The position numbers were made by a program, and so were the translations under genes. Positions 52,354 to 61,972 of a stretch of 64,000 bases of DNA are shown here, piece after piece. Positions within the stretch are counted from its first letter, which is position 1, and the number at the start of each line of letters is the position of its first letter. The notes under the pieces were generated by a model. The model saw only the letters and a program-made list of their open reading frames with translations. It was not told the origin of the DNA and searched no databases. Source of the DNA: Prevotella nigrescens (GTDB lineage: Bacteria; Bacteroidota; Bacteroidia; Bacteroidales; Bacteroidaceae); NCBI RefSeq assembly GCF_031191185.1, contig NZ_CP133465.1:926001-990000 (forward strand), given 5' to 3'.

Positions 52354-55300
52354 ATGACTGATTTCGACTCTCTATCGCAACACGAGCAGACCTTGGCAAT
52401 GCTATTGGCATATTTCGACGATTATTCTAAATCTAAATCTACAATATTAGGATTAGGATCCAAGTTGATGGTGAAGGAATTGGCATCTGATGCCTTCAAA
52501 GGACTTTTGTCGAAGAATATAATACAGGTTCGCTCCTCATACTATGGTAAACAAACCAACCTCTACAAATTGGAAAGCGGCATTTTGTTAGAAGCACTCT
52601 ACAGCTTGTTTGAGCTCCGGAACGGTGTACTGCTGAAAAGCATTCGAACGCTGTATAAGCGGGAACACAACATAGACAAGCCCGACTATGGCGTGCGCAG
52701 GTTGATTACGCTTATTGCTTCCACCAAGCAACCCGAGAATTTAAACACGCCATTGATTATAGACGAAGACATTTGCCACTATCTTAATCCTCTGCTTGAT
52801 AAGCCAAAATACAGAGAAATAATCGACAAAATACCCGATTATAGATTTGCTTCGTTGCTGAATAGCAGGCTGCTAATTGCCATTTGCAACGACGAAGACA
52901 TAAACTGGGAATACTTAAAAGAGCTTGTAAGCAATCATAATCAAGTCAATTCGTACGCCGGTGTAGATGTATTCGCAACAGAAATATTCGCTTTCTACTA
53001 TTATTTTGCAACAGGCGAGCTTTGCATCGATTTAAATACTGCAGCAGTAAATCAGTTCACGCTGCAACTTATAGCCATTCAGGCACTGTACAAAGGCAAC
53101 TATCAGCAGGCATACAAAATATTTCTTAAGGCATTTACGCTGAACAATAAGGTAGCGTCGGAGTCAGGCATATTTGTTAATCCGGTGAGCAACTACTATT
53201 ATTTGTTGGCATTGCTTTTGATAGGAACCGAAGAATCGCTTAAGAAAGTGAATACTTTGAGTAAGAAAAACTTGGCAAGCTACAACTCGTTGCCGTCTGT
53301 TAATTCGAGCTATTTCATAGTACAGCCGATGCGAGACTACTTCTGCGACAAGATAGACATTACTTCCGACGAGTGGACCAGAATAATGTCGTTGAGCGAA
53401 CTCGCCGCCATTGCAACTCTTTGGCTAAGTTGTAGCATATATAAACGGCTCTATTCACGCCCGGAAGAGATTTCAACACCAGCCCAAAAGCCTAAATGGG
53501 CATACTTAAAGCTGGAAACGCAAACTGCAGACGGTGGCGCTGAGACGTCTGAACTGAAGAAACTGTTTGGTGGAGAGCCGTTGTTGAGCCGTCTGAACAT
53601 TAAGGAAGCATGGCGGAGGCGGTTGGAAAGTCTTATAAAAAGTAATATTTCAACAAGCGTGGGCAACGAAACAAAGGGCGAAGCCATGCTGATTTATCTT
53701 ATCAGAAACCATTATATAACTCCTATTGTCAAGCGAAAACTGAAGTCGGGCAAATGGTCTGTAGGCAAAGAAATATCTGTAAATAAACTGAAAACGCTGG
53801 AAGAATCGCTGTTAGACGACACAGACAACCGGCTGATAAAGTCGATTAAATCATGGGACTATTATGTCGATGTCGATTCATATCTGCCTCAACTTGTGGG
53901 CTGCAACCATGTTTATGTAGGCTCGAACTACGATTTGCAACCCGTAACAATACACGAAGACAAGCCATTCCTTATAATAGACAAGCAGAAAGACGGAACT
54001 TTTAAGGTATCGACGAATATAGAAGAGCTGCTGATAAGCAACGATATGAAGCATTATGTAAAGAAGAATACCGACACCGACTATTCTGTCATCTTCCCCA
54101 AACCACAAGAAGTAAAGGTTTATAGGGAGATATTGGCACAAGATACATACCCTGCCGAAGCCGAGCCGCTACTTGTAAAACTCATCACAGCGTTGGGCGG
54201 GAAGACCGAGATACATTCCAATATGGTGGCAGAATTGGATACTATTCAGTCTGTAGACGCTCCACCGGTCATCACGCTCCGCATTTTGCCCATCAATCCC
54301 GTGCAGTTTAACGTAACAGCCATGGTGTGTTCCGACTCGCTTAACTTCGTTCCAGGACACGGAAACATAACCACCATTATAGAAAGAGATGGGAAAAAGC
54401 TCCAATTGGTTAGGAAGCTGAAGGCAGAGAAAAAGAATATGAAGCGCATAACCGAAGGCTTAATAGAAGCAGAAGTGTGCGACGAAGGTGACGAATGGTT
54501 GCCCGACAGCGTTACCGATGCGCTCACACTCACTACGGAACAGCTGCTTTTGTTTATGCAATGGTGCAAGAACAATCAGGAAATCTGCACAATGGAATGG
54601 CCCGAGAACCAGAAATTGAACCTATATTCCGGAATAAGCAGCAGCTCAGCCAGCATATCGTTCATGCAGAAAGCCGGTTGGTTCGAGGTAGAAGGCAATG
54701 TAGAGATAGACAAAGGGCAGGTTATATCACTTCAGAAGCTGCTCAACATAATGCGGGAAAACAACAAGCAGAAGTTCATTCGCATTGGCGACAACGAATA
54801 CATTACATTGAGCACTCAGCTTACTCGCATATTGAAACGCTTGGACACGGTAACTTCTGAGAGTCATTCGCATTTGCAAATGGCGCCTGCAGCCGTGTCT
54901 TTGATAGGCGAAATACTCGACGACAAATCGTTGAACCTAAAAAGTAACCCAGCCGTAACCCGGCTGCGAAAGCGGATAGAAGAAAGCAATACAACCCCGC
55001 CTTTCGTTCCCAACACGCTCAATGCACAGCTTCGCGACTATCAGGAAGAAGGTTTCGAATGGTTGTCTAAGGTTACATCGTGGGGGGCAGGTGTGTGTCT
55101 TGCCGATGATATGGGACTGGGAAAGACGCTGCAAACCATAGCTCTGCTGTTGGAACAAAGCAGCAAAGGAGCATCTTTGGTAGTTGCGCCAGCCTCGGTA
55201 GTGCCCAACTGGCGCAACGAACTAAGGCGATTTGCCCCTACACTGAACGTTATTGTACTGAACCAAAGCGACAACCGCACAGCCGACATAGACAAAGTGC

Positions 55301-56391
55301 AGGCTGGCGACGTTGTTGTTACTACCTATACACTGCTGAACATAGAACAGAAAATACTCGTTACTCGCGAATGGAACGTAGTTTGTCTCGACGAAGCACA
55401 TACTATAAAGAATGCCAACACAAAGATGTCGAAGGCAGCCATGCAGCTGAAAGCCCGAAGAAAGGTCATTCTTACAGGTACACCCATTCAGAACCACCTG
55501 TCCGAACTGTGGAATCTGTTCCAGTTTATCAATCCTGGTCTGCTCGGAAGTGCTGAACAATTCAAGCAGAAATTTATACAACCGATTGAAGGAAACAACG
55601 ATAAAGAACGGCAAAGTCAGCTCCGCCGGCTTATTGCACCTTTCTTATTGCGTCGCACAAAAGGCGAAGTTATAAAGGAATTGCCCGATAAAACCGATAT
55701 ACAACTGCCCGTTGAACTATCGTCGAACGAAATAACCATGTATGAAATGTACCGTAAAATGGTTGAAGAGTTGGTTCGCACCGACAAATCGCTTAACGTC
55801 AGCACGCTTGCCGAGATTACAAAACTGCGCCAAATGGCATGTAGTTGCTCGCTTGTAGATAAAAGTTGGAAGGTACCAAGCAGTAAATTGCTCGCCTTTA
55901 TTGACTTGGCAGAAAGTCTCAACGATAGCGGAAACCGAGCATTGGTGTTCAGTCAGTTCACCAGTTTCTTGGAAGAAGTGCGCTATGCAATGGACAACGC
56001 TCAGCTACCTTATCTGTATTTAGACGGCAGTACGCCCATGGCGAAACGCGAACAGCTTGTGAAAGACTTTCAGTCGGGTAGGTGTCCATTCTTCCTCATC
56101 AGTCTGAAGGCAGGCGGATTAGGTTTAAACTTGACGGGTGCAAACTATGTTGTTCATTTAGATCCGTGGTGGAATCCCGCTATAGAACAACAGGCAACCG
56201 ATCGTGCCTATCGCATTGGGCAGCAACAAGACGTAACCGTATACCACTTAATTAGCCAACACACCATTGAAGAGAAGATACTTCGCCTGCACAAAACCAA
56301 GCGCGACCTTGCCGATTCGCTTCTCGAAGGCTCCGATATGGCACATGTCATCACGCAGGAAGAGATGCTCGATTTGCTGAAAGATGACTAA
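52354..56391 (+). CDS. SNF2-family DNA-dependent ATPase/helicase
   Basis: The protein has 1345 residues from MTDFDSLSQHEQ; the frame is open 37 codons further upstream but the promoter box lies there. The first ~880 residues are unlike named domains by eye: helical and repeat-like, with pieces such as FVKLITALGGKTEIHS. A SNF2 core follows: LRDYQEEGFEWLSKVTSWGAG, Walker A DMGLGKTLQTIALLLEQ (~919), DEAH (~1013), LTGTPIQNHLSELWNLFQF, then helicase C with LYLDGSTPMAKREQLV, LISLKAGGLGLNL and QATDRAYRIGQQQDV. In bacteria such proteins act on DNA-protein complexes or RNA polymerase (as RapA does). Specific role unknown. Its promoter is preceded by a 22-bp-phased palindrome array. Confidence 0.9.
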   Translation: MTDFDSLSQHEQTLAMLLAYFDDYSKSKSTILGLGSKLMVKELASDAFKGLLSKNIIQVRSSYYGKQTNLYKLESGILLEALYSLFELRNGVLLKSIRTLYKREHNIDKPDYGVRRLITLIASTKQPENLNTPLIIDEDICHYLNPLLDKPKYREIIDKIPDYRFASLLNSRLLIAICNDEDINWEYLKELVSNHNQVNSYAGVDVFATEIFAFYYYFATGELCIDLNTAAVNQFTLQLIAIQALYKGNYQQAYKIFLKAFTLNNKVASESGIFVNPVSNYYYLLALLLIGTEESLKKVNTLSKKNLASYNSLPSVNSSYFIVQPMRDYFCDKIDITSDEWTRIMSLSELAAIATLWLSCSIYKRLYSRPEEISTPAQKPKWAYLKLETQTADGGAETSELKKLFGGEPLLSRLNIKEAWRRRLESLIKSNISTSVGNETKGEAMLIYLIRNHYITPIVKRKLKSGKWSVGKEISVNKLKTLEESLLDDTDNRLIKSIKSWDYYVDVDSYLPQLVGCNHVYVGSNYDLQPVTIHEDKPFLIIDKQKDGTFKVSTNIEELLISNDMKHYVKKNTDTDYSVIFPKPQEVKVYREILAQDTYPAEAEPLLVKLITALGGKTEIHSNMVAELDTIQSVDAPPVITLRILPINPVQFNVTAMVCSDSLNFVPGHGNITTIIERDGKKLQLVRKLKAEKKNMKRITEGLIEAEVCDEGDEWLPDSVTDALTLTTEQLLLFMQWCKNNQEICTMEWPENQKLNLYSGISSSSASISFMQKAGWFEVEGNVEIDKGQVISLQKLLNIMRENNKQKFIRIGDNEYITLSTQLTRILKRLDTVTSESHSHLQMAPAAVSLIGEILDDKSLNLKSNPAVTRLRKRIEESNTTPPFVPNTLNAQLRDYQEEGFEWLSKVTSWGAGVCLADDMGLGKTLQTIALLLEQSSKGASLVVAPASVVPNWRNELRRFAPTLNVIVLNQSDNRTADIDKVQAGDVVVTTYTLLNIEQKILVTREWNVVCLDEAHTIKNANTKMSKAAMQLKARRKVILTGTPIQNHLSELWNLFQFINPGLLGSAEQFKQKFIQPIEGNNDKERQSQLRRLIAPFLLRRTKGEVIKELPDKTDIQLPVELSSNEITMYEMYRKMVEELVRTDKSLNVSTLAEITKLRQMACSCSLVDKSWKVPSSKLLAFIDLAESLNDSGNRALVFSQFTSFLEEVRYAMDNAQLPYLYLDGSTPMAKREQLVKDFQSGRCPFFLISLKAGGLGLNLTGANYVVHLDPWWNPAIEQQATDRAYRIGQQQDVTVYHLISQHTIEEKILRLHKTKRDLADSLLEGSDMAHVITQEEMLDLLKDD

Positions 56392-56474
56392 TGTACACGT
56401 TCTCTCAATTCTCTCAATTGGGCAAGGAAACCCTATTTAACAATAGAATAGATGAGTTTTCCAACAATATTTAT

Positions 56475-56482
56475 TACCTTTG
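56475..56482 (+). promoter_or_regulatory. -7 promoter box of fabI
   Basis: TACCTTTG, 25 bp before the fabI ATG; the -33 region is weak (GATG). Confidence 0.55.
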
Positions 56483-56506
56483 AACCCAATTTAGAAGGAT
56501 AATAAT

Positions 56507-57367
56507 ATGGGTTATAACTTATTAAAAGGTAAAAGAGGCATTGTTTTCGGTGCACTTAACGAACAATCAATTGCATGGAAGGTTGCAGAACGAGCAGTAG
56601 AAGAAGGAGCAACGATAACACTTTCCAATACACCCGTAGCCGTAAGAATGGGTACTGTAAGTGCATTGGCAGAGAAACTGAACTGTGAGGTCATAGCAGC
56701 CGATGCTACAAACGTAGAAGACTTGGAGAACGTGTTTAGGCGTTCGATGGAAATCTTAGGAGGTAAGATTGACTTTGTGCTTCACTCTATCGGTATGTCG
56801 CCTAATGTTCGCAAACGTCGTACATACGATGATTTGGACTATAACATGTTGAATACGACGCTCGACATATCGGCTGTATCTTTCCACAAGATGATTCAGA
56901 GTGCGAAGAAGCTCGATGCTATCAACGACTATGGTTCTATCTTGGCTTTGACATACATTGCTGCCCAACGCACATTCTTTGGATATAACGATATGGCTGA
57001 TGCGAAGGCACTCTTGGAAAGCATTGCACGTAGCTTCGGCTATATATACGGACGCGAGAAGAACGTGCGTATCAACACCATCTCACAATCGCCAACGATG
57101 ACTACGGCTGGGCAGGGTGTGAAGGGAATGGACAAGTTGTACGATTTCGCCAACCGTATGTCGCCACTCGGTAACGCTTCTGCAGCCGAATGTGCCGACT
57201 ATTGCATCGTTATGTTCTCTGACTTAACGAAGAAGGTAACCATGCAAAATCTCTACCACGATGGTGGTTTCTCTAACATCGGTATGAGCCTTCGTGCCAT
57301 GTCTACCTACGAAAAAGGTATCGGCGACGAATACAAAGACGAGAACGGAAAGATTATTTACGGGTAA
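56507..57367 (+). CDS. fabI: Enoyl-ACP reductase (NADH)
   Basis: The 286-residue enzyme performs the last reduction in type II fatty acid synthesis. The N-terminal nucleotide motif GIVFGALNEQSIAWKVAERA and the catalytic Tyr/Lys block YNDMADAKALLES fit FabI (YxxxMxxAK). FVLHSIGMSP and INTISQSPTMTTAG are further family segments. The length is a little longer than E. coli FabI, with a charged C-terminus. It is the likely target of triclosan-type inhibitors in this organism, by family knowledge. It has its own -7 box and terminator. An IS element lies 620 bp downstream. Confidence 0.96.
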   Translation: MGYNLLKGKRGIVFGALNEQSIAWKVAERAVEEGATITLSNTPVAVRMGTVSALAEKLNCEVIAADATNVEDLENVFRRSMEILGGKIDFVLHSIGMSPNVRKRRTYDDLDYNMLNTTLDISAVSFHKMIQSAKKLDAINDYGSILALTYIAAQRTFFGYNDMADAKALLESIARSFGYIYGREKNVRINTISQSPTMTTAGQGVKGMDKLYDFANRMSPLGNASAAECADYCIVMFSDLTKKVTMQNLYHDGGFSNIGMSLRAMSTYEKGIGDEYKDENGKIIYG

Positions 57368-57395
57368 TATTTCGTACTTCAGATATACATGTAAG

Positions 57396-57440
57396 CAAGG
57401 GACGACACTCATGGTGCCGTCCCTTGTTGCTGTTTGTTCC
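57396..57440 (+). terminator. Terminator after fabI
   Basis: CAAGGGACG (57396-57404) pairs with CGTCCCTTG (57418-57426), extended by ACAC/GTGC-type pairs, then TTGCTGTTTGTT. From 57441 to 57985 I see no gene; the DNA is AT-rich. Confidence 0.75.
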
Positions 57441-57991
57441 AAATTGACATTATCTCAATTTGGGTTTATTTTTCCGTTGATTAGGAACGATATTGCTTAC
57501 AGATTGAAACTATTCGTTTATAATAACCTTAAAGAAAAGCTTCTTTATCGCTTTATACTGTCTTTTATTCATGCTTTCCAACATATATGTAAGGATATTG
57601 CTTATAATTTAAAAGCAATATATATGTTCCTGCCGTTATTTCCGTTCTGTCATCATAATAGTACCAGATAATGTTTATCGCAAAATCACAAGACGCTGAA
57701 TAGAATTAGACAATAAGATACTAATTGCTTAGCAAAATCAACGCTTTCTATATAATAATGTGTAAAATAATTGAGATTATGTCGTTTCAGTTGTCTAAAT
57801 GTCAAGATGCAATAAATCAGAAATACACATTTATACCTTAAATATTAAGAGAGCATAACTTCTAAAAACACATCATATAAGTTTAAATAAGCCGAATAAT
57901 TGGTCCGGCTATCCCATATTATTGGTATAAAATCAAGAAAAGAGTGAAAAATTACAAGTAAGACCTTATTTTTTGCGTATTAAATTACTAG

Positions 57992-58007
57992 TGGTGCAAT
58001 AAAATTG
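57992..58007 (+). repeat. Left terminal inverted repeat of the IS element
   Basis: TGGTGCAATAAAATTG, perfect inverted match to 59297-59312. Confidence 0.88.
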
Positions 58008-58109
58008 AAGCCACTTCTATATTGATTTGATATTTAATCAGTTATAACGTTCTTAGTTTTTTTGATTTGAAATGGTAAGAGTAATTTTGCAGCCTAAATC
58101 TGCAAGATT

Positions 58110-59288
58110 ATGAATATTGGAAAGTACATATTCTCTCAAGTCATAGACTTTGTTCCTCGTTACCAGTTTGATAAACTTGTCACGAAATATAAAGGTGATA
58201 GACATTCAAGAGAATTAAACAGCTATAATCATCTGTTACATTTATTGTTCGGTCAGATTACTGGCTGTGATTCCTTAAGAGACATATGTATGTGCCTGAC
58301 AGCACATCATAATATATTGTATCATTTAGGAATTCGCAAAACAGTCACTCATTCTTCGTTATCTCGAGCCAATGAGAACCGCAACTATCACATATACGAG
58401 GAACTGGGCAAATATCTCATTGAACAAGTACGTCCATTGTATTCAGAGACAAAATTGTCAGAGGTATCTGTTGACAATGTACTTTATGCTTTAGACTCCA
58501 CAACAATATCAACAAGCATAGTGCTTGCAACCTGGGCTTTGGGTAAATACAGTAAGGGAGCAGTTAAAATGCACACATTGCTTGATTTACGTGGAAGCAT
58601 TCCTGCCAGCATTCATATTACAGACGGCAAATGGCATGACAGTAACGAGCTGGATAGGATTGAGCCAGAGCCACTTGCATTTTATATGATGGATAAGGCA
58701 TATGTGGACTTTGATGCATTATACAGATTTCATAAGGCTGGTGCATTTTGGATTTGCCGTCCAAAAGACAACATGCGATATGAGATTGTAGACCACAAAG
58801 AAGACTTTGATGTAAGCACTGGAGTAAGAGGCGATTTTACAATACGCCTAACTACATGCAAATCCAGAAAGCTATATCCTGAACATATCCGAAAAGTGTG
58901 TTACTATGATGCAGACAACGGTAAAGAAGTCGAATTCATAACCAATAACTTTGAGATTGAAGCATTAGAAATTGCAAATCTCTATAGACACAGATGGGAT
59001 ATTGAGGTCTTCTTCAAATGGATCAAACAAAATATTGTTGTCAAGACTTTATGGGGATTTTCAAAGAATGCGGTAAGCACCCATCTGTGGGTTGCAATTA
59101 TCACATATCTTCTAATTGCCAAGATGAAGCATGAGTACAAAAGCCCATATTCAATAACAGAGGTGGCTACTTTAACAAGAATTTCAGTACTTGAAAAAGT
59201 AAACTTGAAAGAGCTTATAACGAAGCAAGACCCTCTTCCATCTCATAATCAATATGTCAAAGAACGATCTCTTTTTGATGATATTTAA
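58110..59288 (+). CDS. IS4-family transposase
   Basis: The 392-residue protein is a DDE transposase of the IS4 family. Its catalytic carboxylates lie in YALDSTTISTS (first Asp), FYMMDKAYVDFDALYRFH (second Asp) and LYRHRWDIEVFFKWIKQN (Glu in the YREK-like block). The N-terminal DUF4372-like part is NIGKYIFSQVIDFVPRYQFDKLVTKYKGDRHSRELNSYNHLLHLL. The frame is uninterrupted and fills most of the element. A promoter-like TAATTTTG box (58082-58089) lies just upstream. It is likely functional. Confidence 0.93.
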   Translation: MNIGKYIFSQVIDFVPRYQFDKLVTKYKGDRHSRELNSYNHLLHLLFGQITGCDSLRDICMCLTAHHNILYHLGIRKTVTHSSLSRANENRNYHIYEELGKYLIEQVRPLYSETKLSEVSVDNVLYALDSTTISTSIVLATWALGKYSKGAVKMHTLLDLRGSIPASIHITDGKWHDSNELDRIEPEPLAFYMMDKAYVDFDALYRFHKAGAFWICRPKDNMRYEIVDHKEDFDVSTGVRGDFTIRLTTCKSRKLYPEHIRKVCYYDADNGKEVEFITNNFEIEALEIANLYRHRWDIEVFFKWIKQNIVVKTLWGFSKNAVSTHLWVAIITYLLIAKMKHEYKSPYSITEVATLTRISVLEKVNLKELITKQDPLPSHNQYVKERSLFDDI

Positions 59289-59296
59289 TTACCGTG

Positions 59297-59312
59297 CAAT
59301 TTTATTGCACCA
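59297..59312 (-). repeat. Right terminal inverted repeat of the IS element
   Basis: CAATTTTATTGCACCA on the plus strand, the exact complement of the left repeat; it starts 8 bp after the transposase stop. Confidence 0.88.
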
Positions 59313-59328
59313 GTACTAGTATTAAATA

Positions 59329-59359
59329 TTTGTTATATCATTTAAATAGTGTAATTTTG
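59329..59359 (+). promoter_or_regulatory. Promoter of the second yitT-like gene
   Basis: TTTG (59329-59332), 19-bp spacer, TAATTTTG (59352-59359). It lies only about 10-15 bp outside the IS element's right end, so the insertion removed or displaced whatever lay further upstream. Confidence 0.75.
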
Positions 59360-59475
59360 TACCGCATTTATAGTTGCCTTGTCTTGCTAACCCTATAGAA
59401 TTGAAAAGGCACGTGCACATATTCGAGAAAGTAAAAAAATATATAAGAACAATCTAACTTAAATCGAATTTAATT

Positions 59476-60447
59476 ATGAATCAAGATTCTAAGAAAGTCA
59501 GTCCATTCTCAGCTGAAGGCATTAACCAAGGTCTTTCCAAAGTTGGAGGATTGCTGAAGACAAAGAAATTCTGGGTAGAACTGATCATCATGACCCTTGG
59601 TATGTTCGTTGCAGCACTCGGTGTCTACTTCTTCCTTATCCCAAGTAAGCTCATTGTAGGTTCTATTACTGGTCTTTCGCTGGTAATTGCCAAGCTTTTA
59701 CCATTCATTTCGGTTGGTAACGTAATTTTCATTATCAACGCAATCTTGTTGGTATTGTCGTTCATTCTGATAGGGAACGAGTTTGGAGCCAAGACCGTTT
59801 ACACTGCGCTTATACTCGGTCCGATGATTGATTTCCTCGGAAAAGTCTTCCCAATGTCAGAATCTATGTTCGCCCAACACCTTGCCAGCCACGGCATTGT
59901 TACCAATCCGTGGTTCGACCTGCTCTGTTTCGTGCTGATTTTGAGTGCTTCGCAAAGTATTCTTTTCAGCATCAACGCTTCTACCGGTGGGCTCGATATT
60001 CTGGCAAAGATTATCAATAAGTACACTGGTGTCAGCCTTGGTACATCGGTAACGTTCGCAGGTGCTGCCATTTGCTGTACTGCTTTTGCCATCAATACCC
60101 CCGATCTCGTTATCATCGGTCTTATCGGTACATGGATGAACGGTCTCATCTTGAACCACTTTATGCTGGGTATGAACATGAGAAACCGTGTATTTGTTAT
60201 TTCAAAAGACTACGAGCGCATTCAGGATTACGTCATCAACACTCTTCACCGTGGCGTAACCATGCATGAGGTTATTGGTGGTTTCAGTCATCAGAAGAAT
60301 GTACAGCTGGAAATTATTCTAACCAACGAAGAGTTGTCAAACTTTATGGCGTTCCTTGGAAAGGAGCAAATTGATTCGTTCTGCACTACCGATACTGTAA
60401 GCGAAGTACACGGATTGTGGAACAAACATAAGAAGATAAAACATTAA
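59476..60447 (+). CDS. YitT family membrane protein (second copy)
   Basis: The 323-residue protein has about five membrane segments (WVELIIMTLGMFVAALGVYFFLIP, IFIINAILLVLSFILIG, WFDLLCFVLILSASQSILFS and others). Family motifs are LIVGSITGLSLVIAKLL and NASTGGLDILAKIINKYTGVSLG. The C-terminal DUF2179-type domain is at ~230-315 (NRVFVISKDYERIQDYVINTLHRGVTMHEVIGGFSHQKNVQ). It is a paralogue of the 33811 gene but clearly divergent. Its function is unknown. It has its own promoter, immediately beyond the IS element. A hairpin (60494-60527) follows. Confidence 0.85.
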   Translation: MNQDSKKVSPFSAEGINQGLSKVGGLLKTKKFWVELIIMTLGMFVAALGVYFFLIPSKLIVGSITGLSLVIAKLLPFISVGNVIFIINAILLVLSFILIGNEFGAKTVYTALILGPMIDFLGKVFPMSESMFAQHLASHGIVTNPWFDLLCFVLILSASQSILFSINASTGGLDILAKIINKYTGVSLGTSVTFAGAAICCTAFAINTPDLVIIGLIGTWMNGLILNHFMLGMNMRNRVFVISKDYERIQDYVINTLHRGVTMHEVIGGFSHQKNVQLEIILTNEELSNFMAFLGKEQIDSFCTTDTVSEVHGLWNKHKKIKH

Positions 60448-60493
60448 ATGTACATTTAAGGGTGTACTAAATCCTATATCTCAATGTTTAAAG

Positions 60494-60527
60494 TAAAGAG
60501 ACGGTGTAGCAATATGCCGCCTCTTTA
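60494..60527 (+). terminator. Hairpin after the second yitT-like gene
   Basis: TAAAGAG (60494-60500) pairs with CTCTTTA (60521-60527), with a CGG/CCG inner stem after an A-C mismatch. The U-tract is poor, so the terminator function is uncertain. Confidence 0.5.
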
Positions 60528-60657
60528 CAATGTAAAAGAAATATAAGCACAACATATAATAGGCATATATTAATGTAAGGCGAATATTCGTGCAGCGCAT
60601 AAAAGGCATTGATGTGCTGTTGAATATTGTTAAAACCAAACTTATCGACTACCGATT

Positions 60658-61686
60658 ATGAAGATTAAAAGTATAATTGCTCTTGTGTTTTTGTGGATTT
60701 CCACCATTGCGATGGCACAAGAGACAAAGCCTGTCAGCCTGCAATTCGAAGCAAGAGCCGACTATCAGCGTACAGATATAGATGGAAAGCACATTAAGAA
60801 CGAAAGCGGCTTTAAAGGATATATAGTGAATATCATTCTGAAAGGCGACATTTCTCCAAAGTTCTCGTATGCTTTCCGTAACCGATTGAATGGTATTAAT
60901 AAAGACTACAACTTCTTTAACTCCACCGATTGGCTCTACTTAAAATATAAACCTAATAAAAATGTAGCTATTATTGCAGGAAAATACATTGTATTGGTGG
61001 CGGGCTACGAGTTGTTGCCAGCACCCATCGACTGTTATTTCTTATCTGAATTTTGCTATAACTTCCCTTGTTACCAATGGGGAGTAGTGGGTGAACTGGC
61101 TACCAATAGTGGAAACGATGTATTCTCGACACAGATTTGCCAAAGCCCATATCAAAAAGTCTATGAAAACAAGGCAGGTAAGGCAGCCGAAATGTATGCC
61201 TATAATGTATTGTGGAATGGACGACACGGAATATGGGAAACTTTTTGGTCGGTAAATATGTCGGAATATGCTCCTCATAAGTTTATCAACTACATTTCGT
61301 TAGGCAATAAATTTCACTTTACCAACAACCTCCAATTAGAGTTGGACTATTGGAATCGTGCCGCTTCCGGACAAGGTTTCATTGGTAAAGACTGCTCGGT
61401 TATTGGTCAGCTGTCGTATCAACCTACTGAAAAACTGAATGTTTTCGCAAAGGCAAGCTACGAAGTGAACCACGCAGGAACTGAAGCCGACGTTGCCTTG
61501 CATAATGGAACAGAACTCACTCGTGTAGGGGCTGGTGTGGAATACTACCCACTTAAAGACAAGAACGTCAGAATACACGGTTATTACAGCTATGCATTTG
61601 GCAAGAATGCGAACCCCGAAGGGGTAGTACAAGACAAGATGTCGCAGTTCAACGTCGGTGTAACCTGGCGTGGAAAGGTACTTTAA
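60658..61686 (+). CDS. Outer-membrane porin-like beta-barrel protein
   Basis: The 342-residue protein has a signal peptide (MKIKSIIALVFLWISTIAMA) and then about 14-16 alternating strands. Typical barrel fragments include FKGYIVNIILKGDISPKFSYAFRNRL, GAGVEYYPLKDKNVRIHGYYSYAFG and FNVGVTWRGKVL at the end. It resembles the OprO/P-type (phosphate-selective porin-like) group common in Bacteroidota, but the substrate cannot be assigned. Apart from the preceding yitT-like gene, there is no operon partner on the plus strand. No promoter box was found in the 210-bp leader. A terminator follows at 61737. Confidence 0.75.
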   Translation: MKIKSIIALVFLWISTIAMAQETKPVSLQFEARADYQRTDIDGKHIKNESGFKGYIVNIILKGDISPKFSYAFRNRLNGINKDYNFFNSTDWLYLKYKPNKNVAIIAGKYIVLVAGYELLPAPIDCYFLSEFCYNFPCYQWGVVGELATNSGNDVFSTQICQSPYQKVYENKAGKAAEMYAYNVLWNGRHGIWETFWSVNMSEYAPHKFINYISLGNKFHFTNNLQLELDYWNRAASGQGFIGKDCSVIGQLSYQPTEKLNVFAKASYEVNHAGTEADVALHNGTELTRVGAGVEYYPLKDKNVRIHGYYSYAFGKNANPEGVVQDKMSQFNVGVTWRGKVL

Positions 61687-61736
61687 CGTACCTCTATAAT
61701 TATATTTAGACTGAATAATCCATAATAATAAAGGTG

Positions 61737-61775
61737 AACCAATGCTCGTGATGAGTGTTGGTTTGCGCTTTTTTA
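61737..61775 (+). terminator. Terminator after the porin-like gene
   Basis: AACCAATGCTC (61737-61747) pairs with GAGTGTTGGTT (61753-61763), including G-U pairs, then TGCGCTTTTTT. The 61776-61972 stretch contains no gene I can support. Confidence 0.7.
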
Positions 61776-61972
61776 ATCATTCATTGATGGAGATAAGGCA
61801 ACGTTTTGTATCTTTATAGCCTTTTTCTGTATGGATAATAAGATTACGGGTGGGGTGGAGCAGAAAGATAACAGTGCCTTCTTGTTTGGACAAGGTGGCA
61901 CTGTATGCTTCTTCAACGTAATTATCGATTGCTTTGATGTCGGAAATCCAGTCCTGTTATCTGCCTTTTCTT

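Larger units (their letters stand above)
57986..59318. mobile_element. IS4-type insertion sequence, intact, with target duplication
   Basis: The element spans about 57991-59313. Terminal inverted repeats TGGTGCAATAAAATTG (57992-58007) and its exact complement (59297-59312) are perfect over 16 bp. TACTA flanks both sides (57986-57990 and 59314-59318) as a probable 5-bp target duplication; depending on the exact end it could be six bases. It carries one intact transposase gene and no cargo. The perfect repeats and intact frame suggest a recent insertion. Confidence 0.85.
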
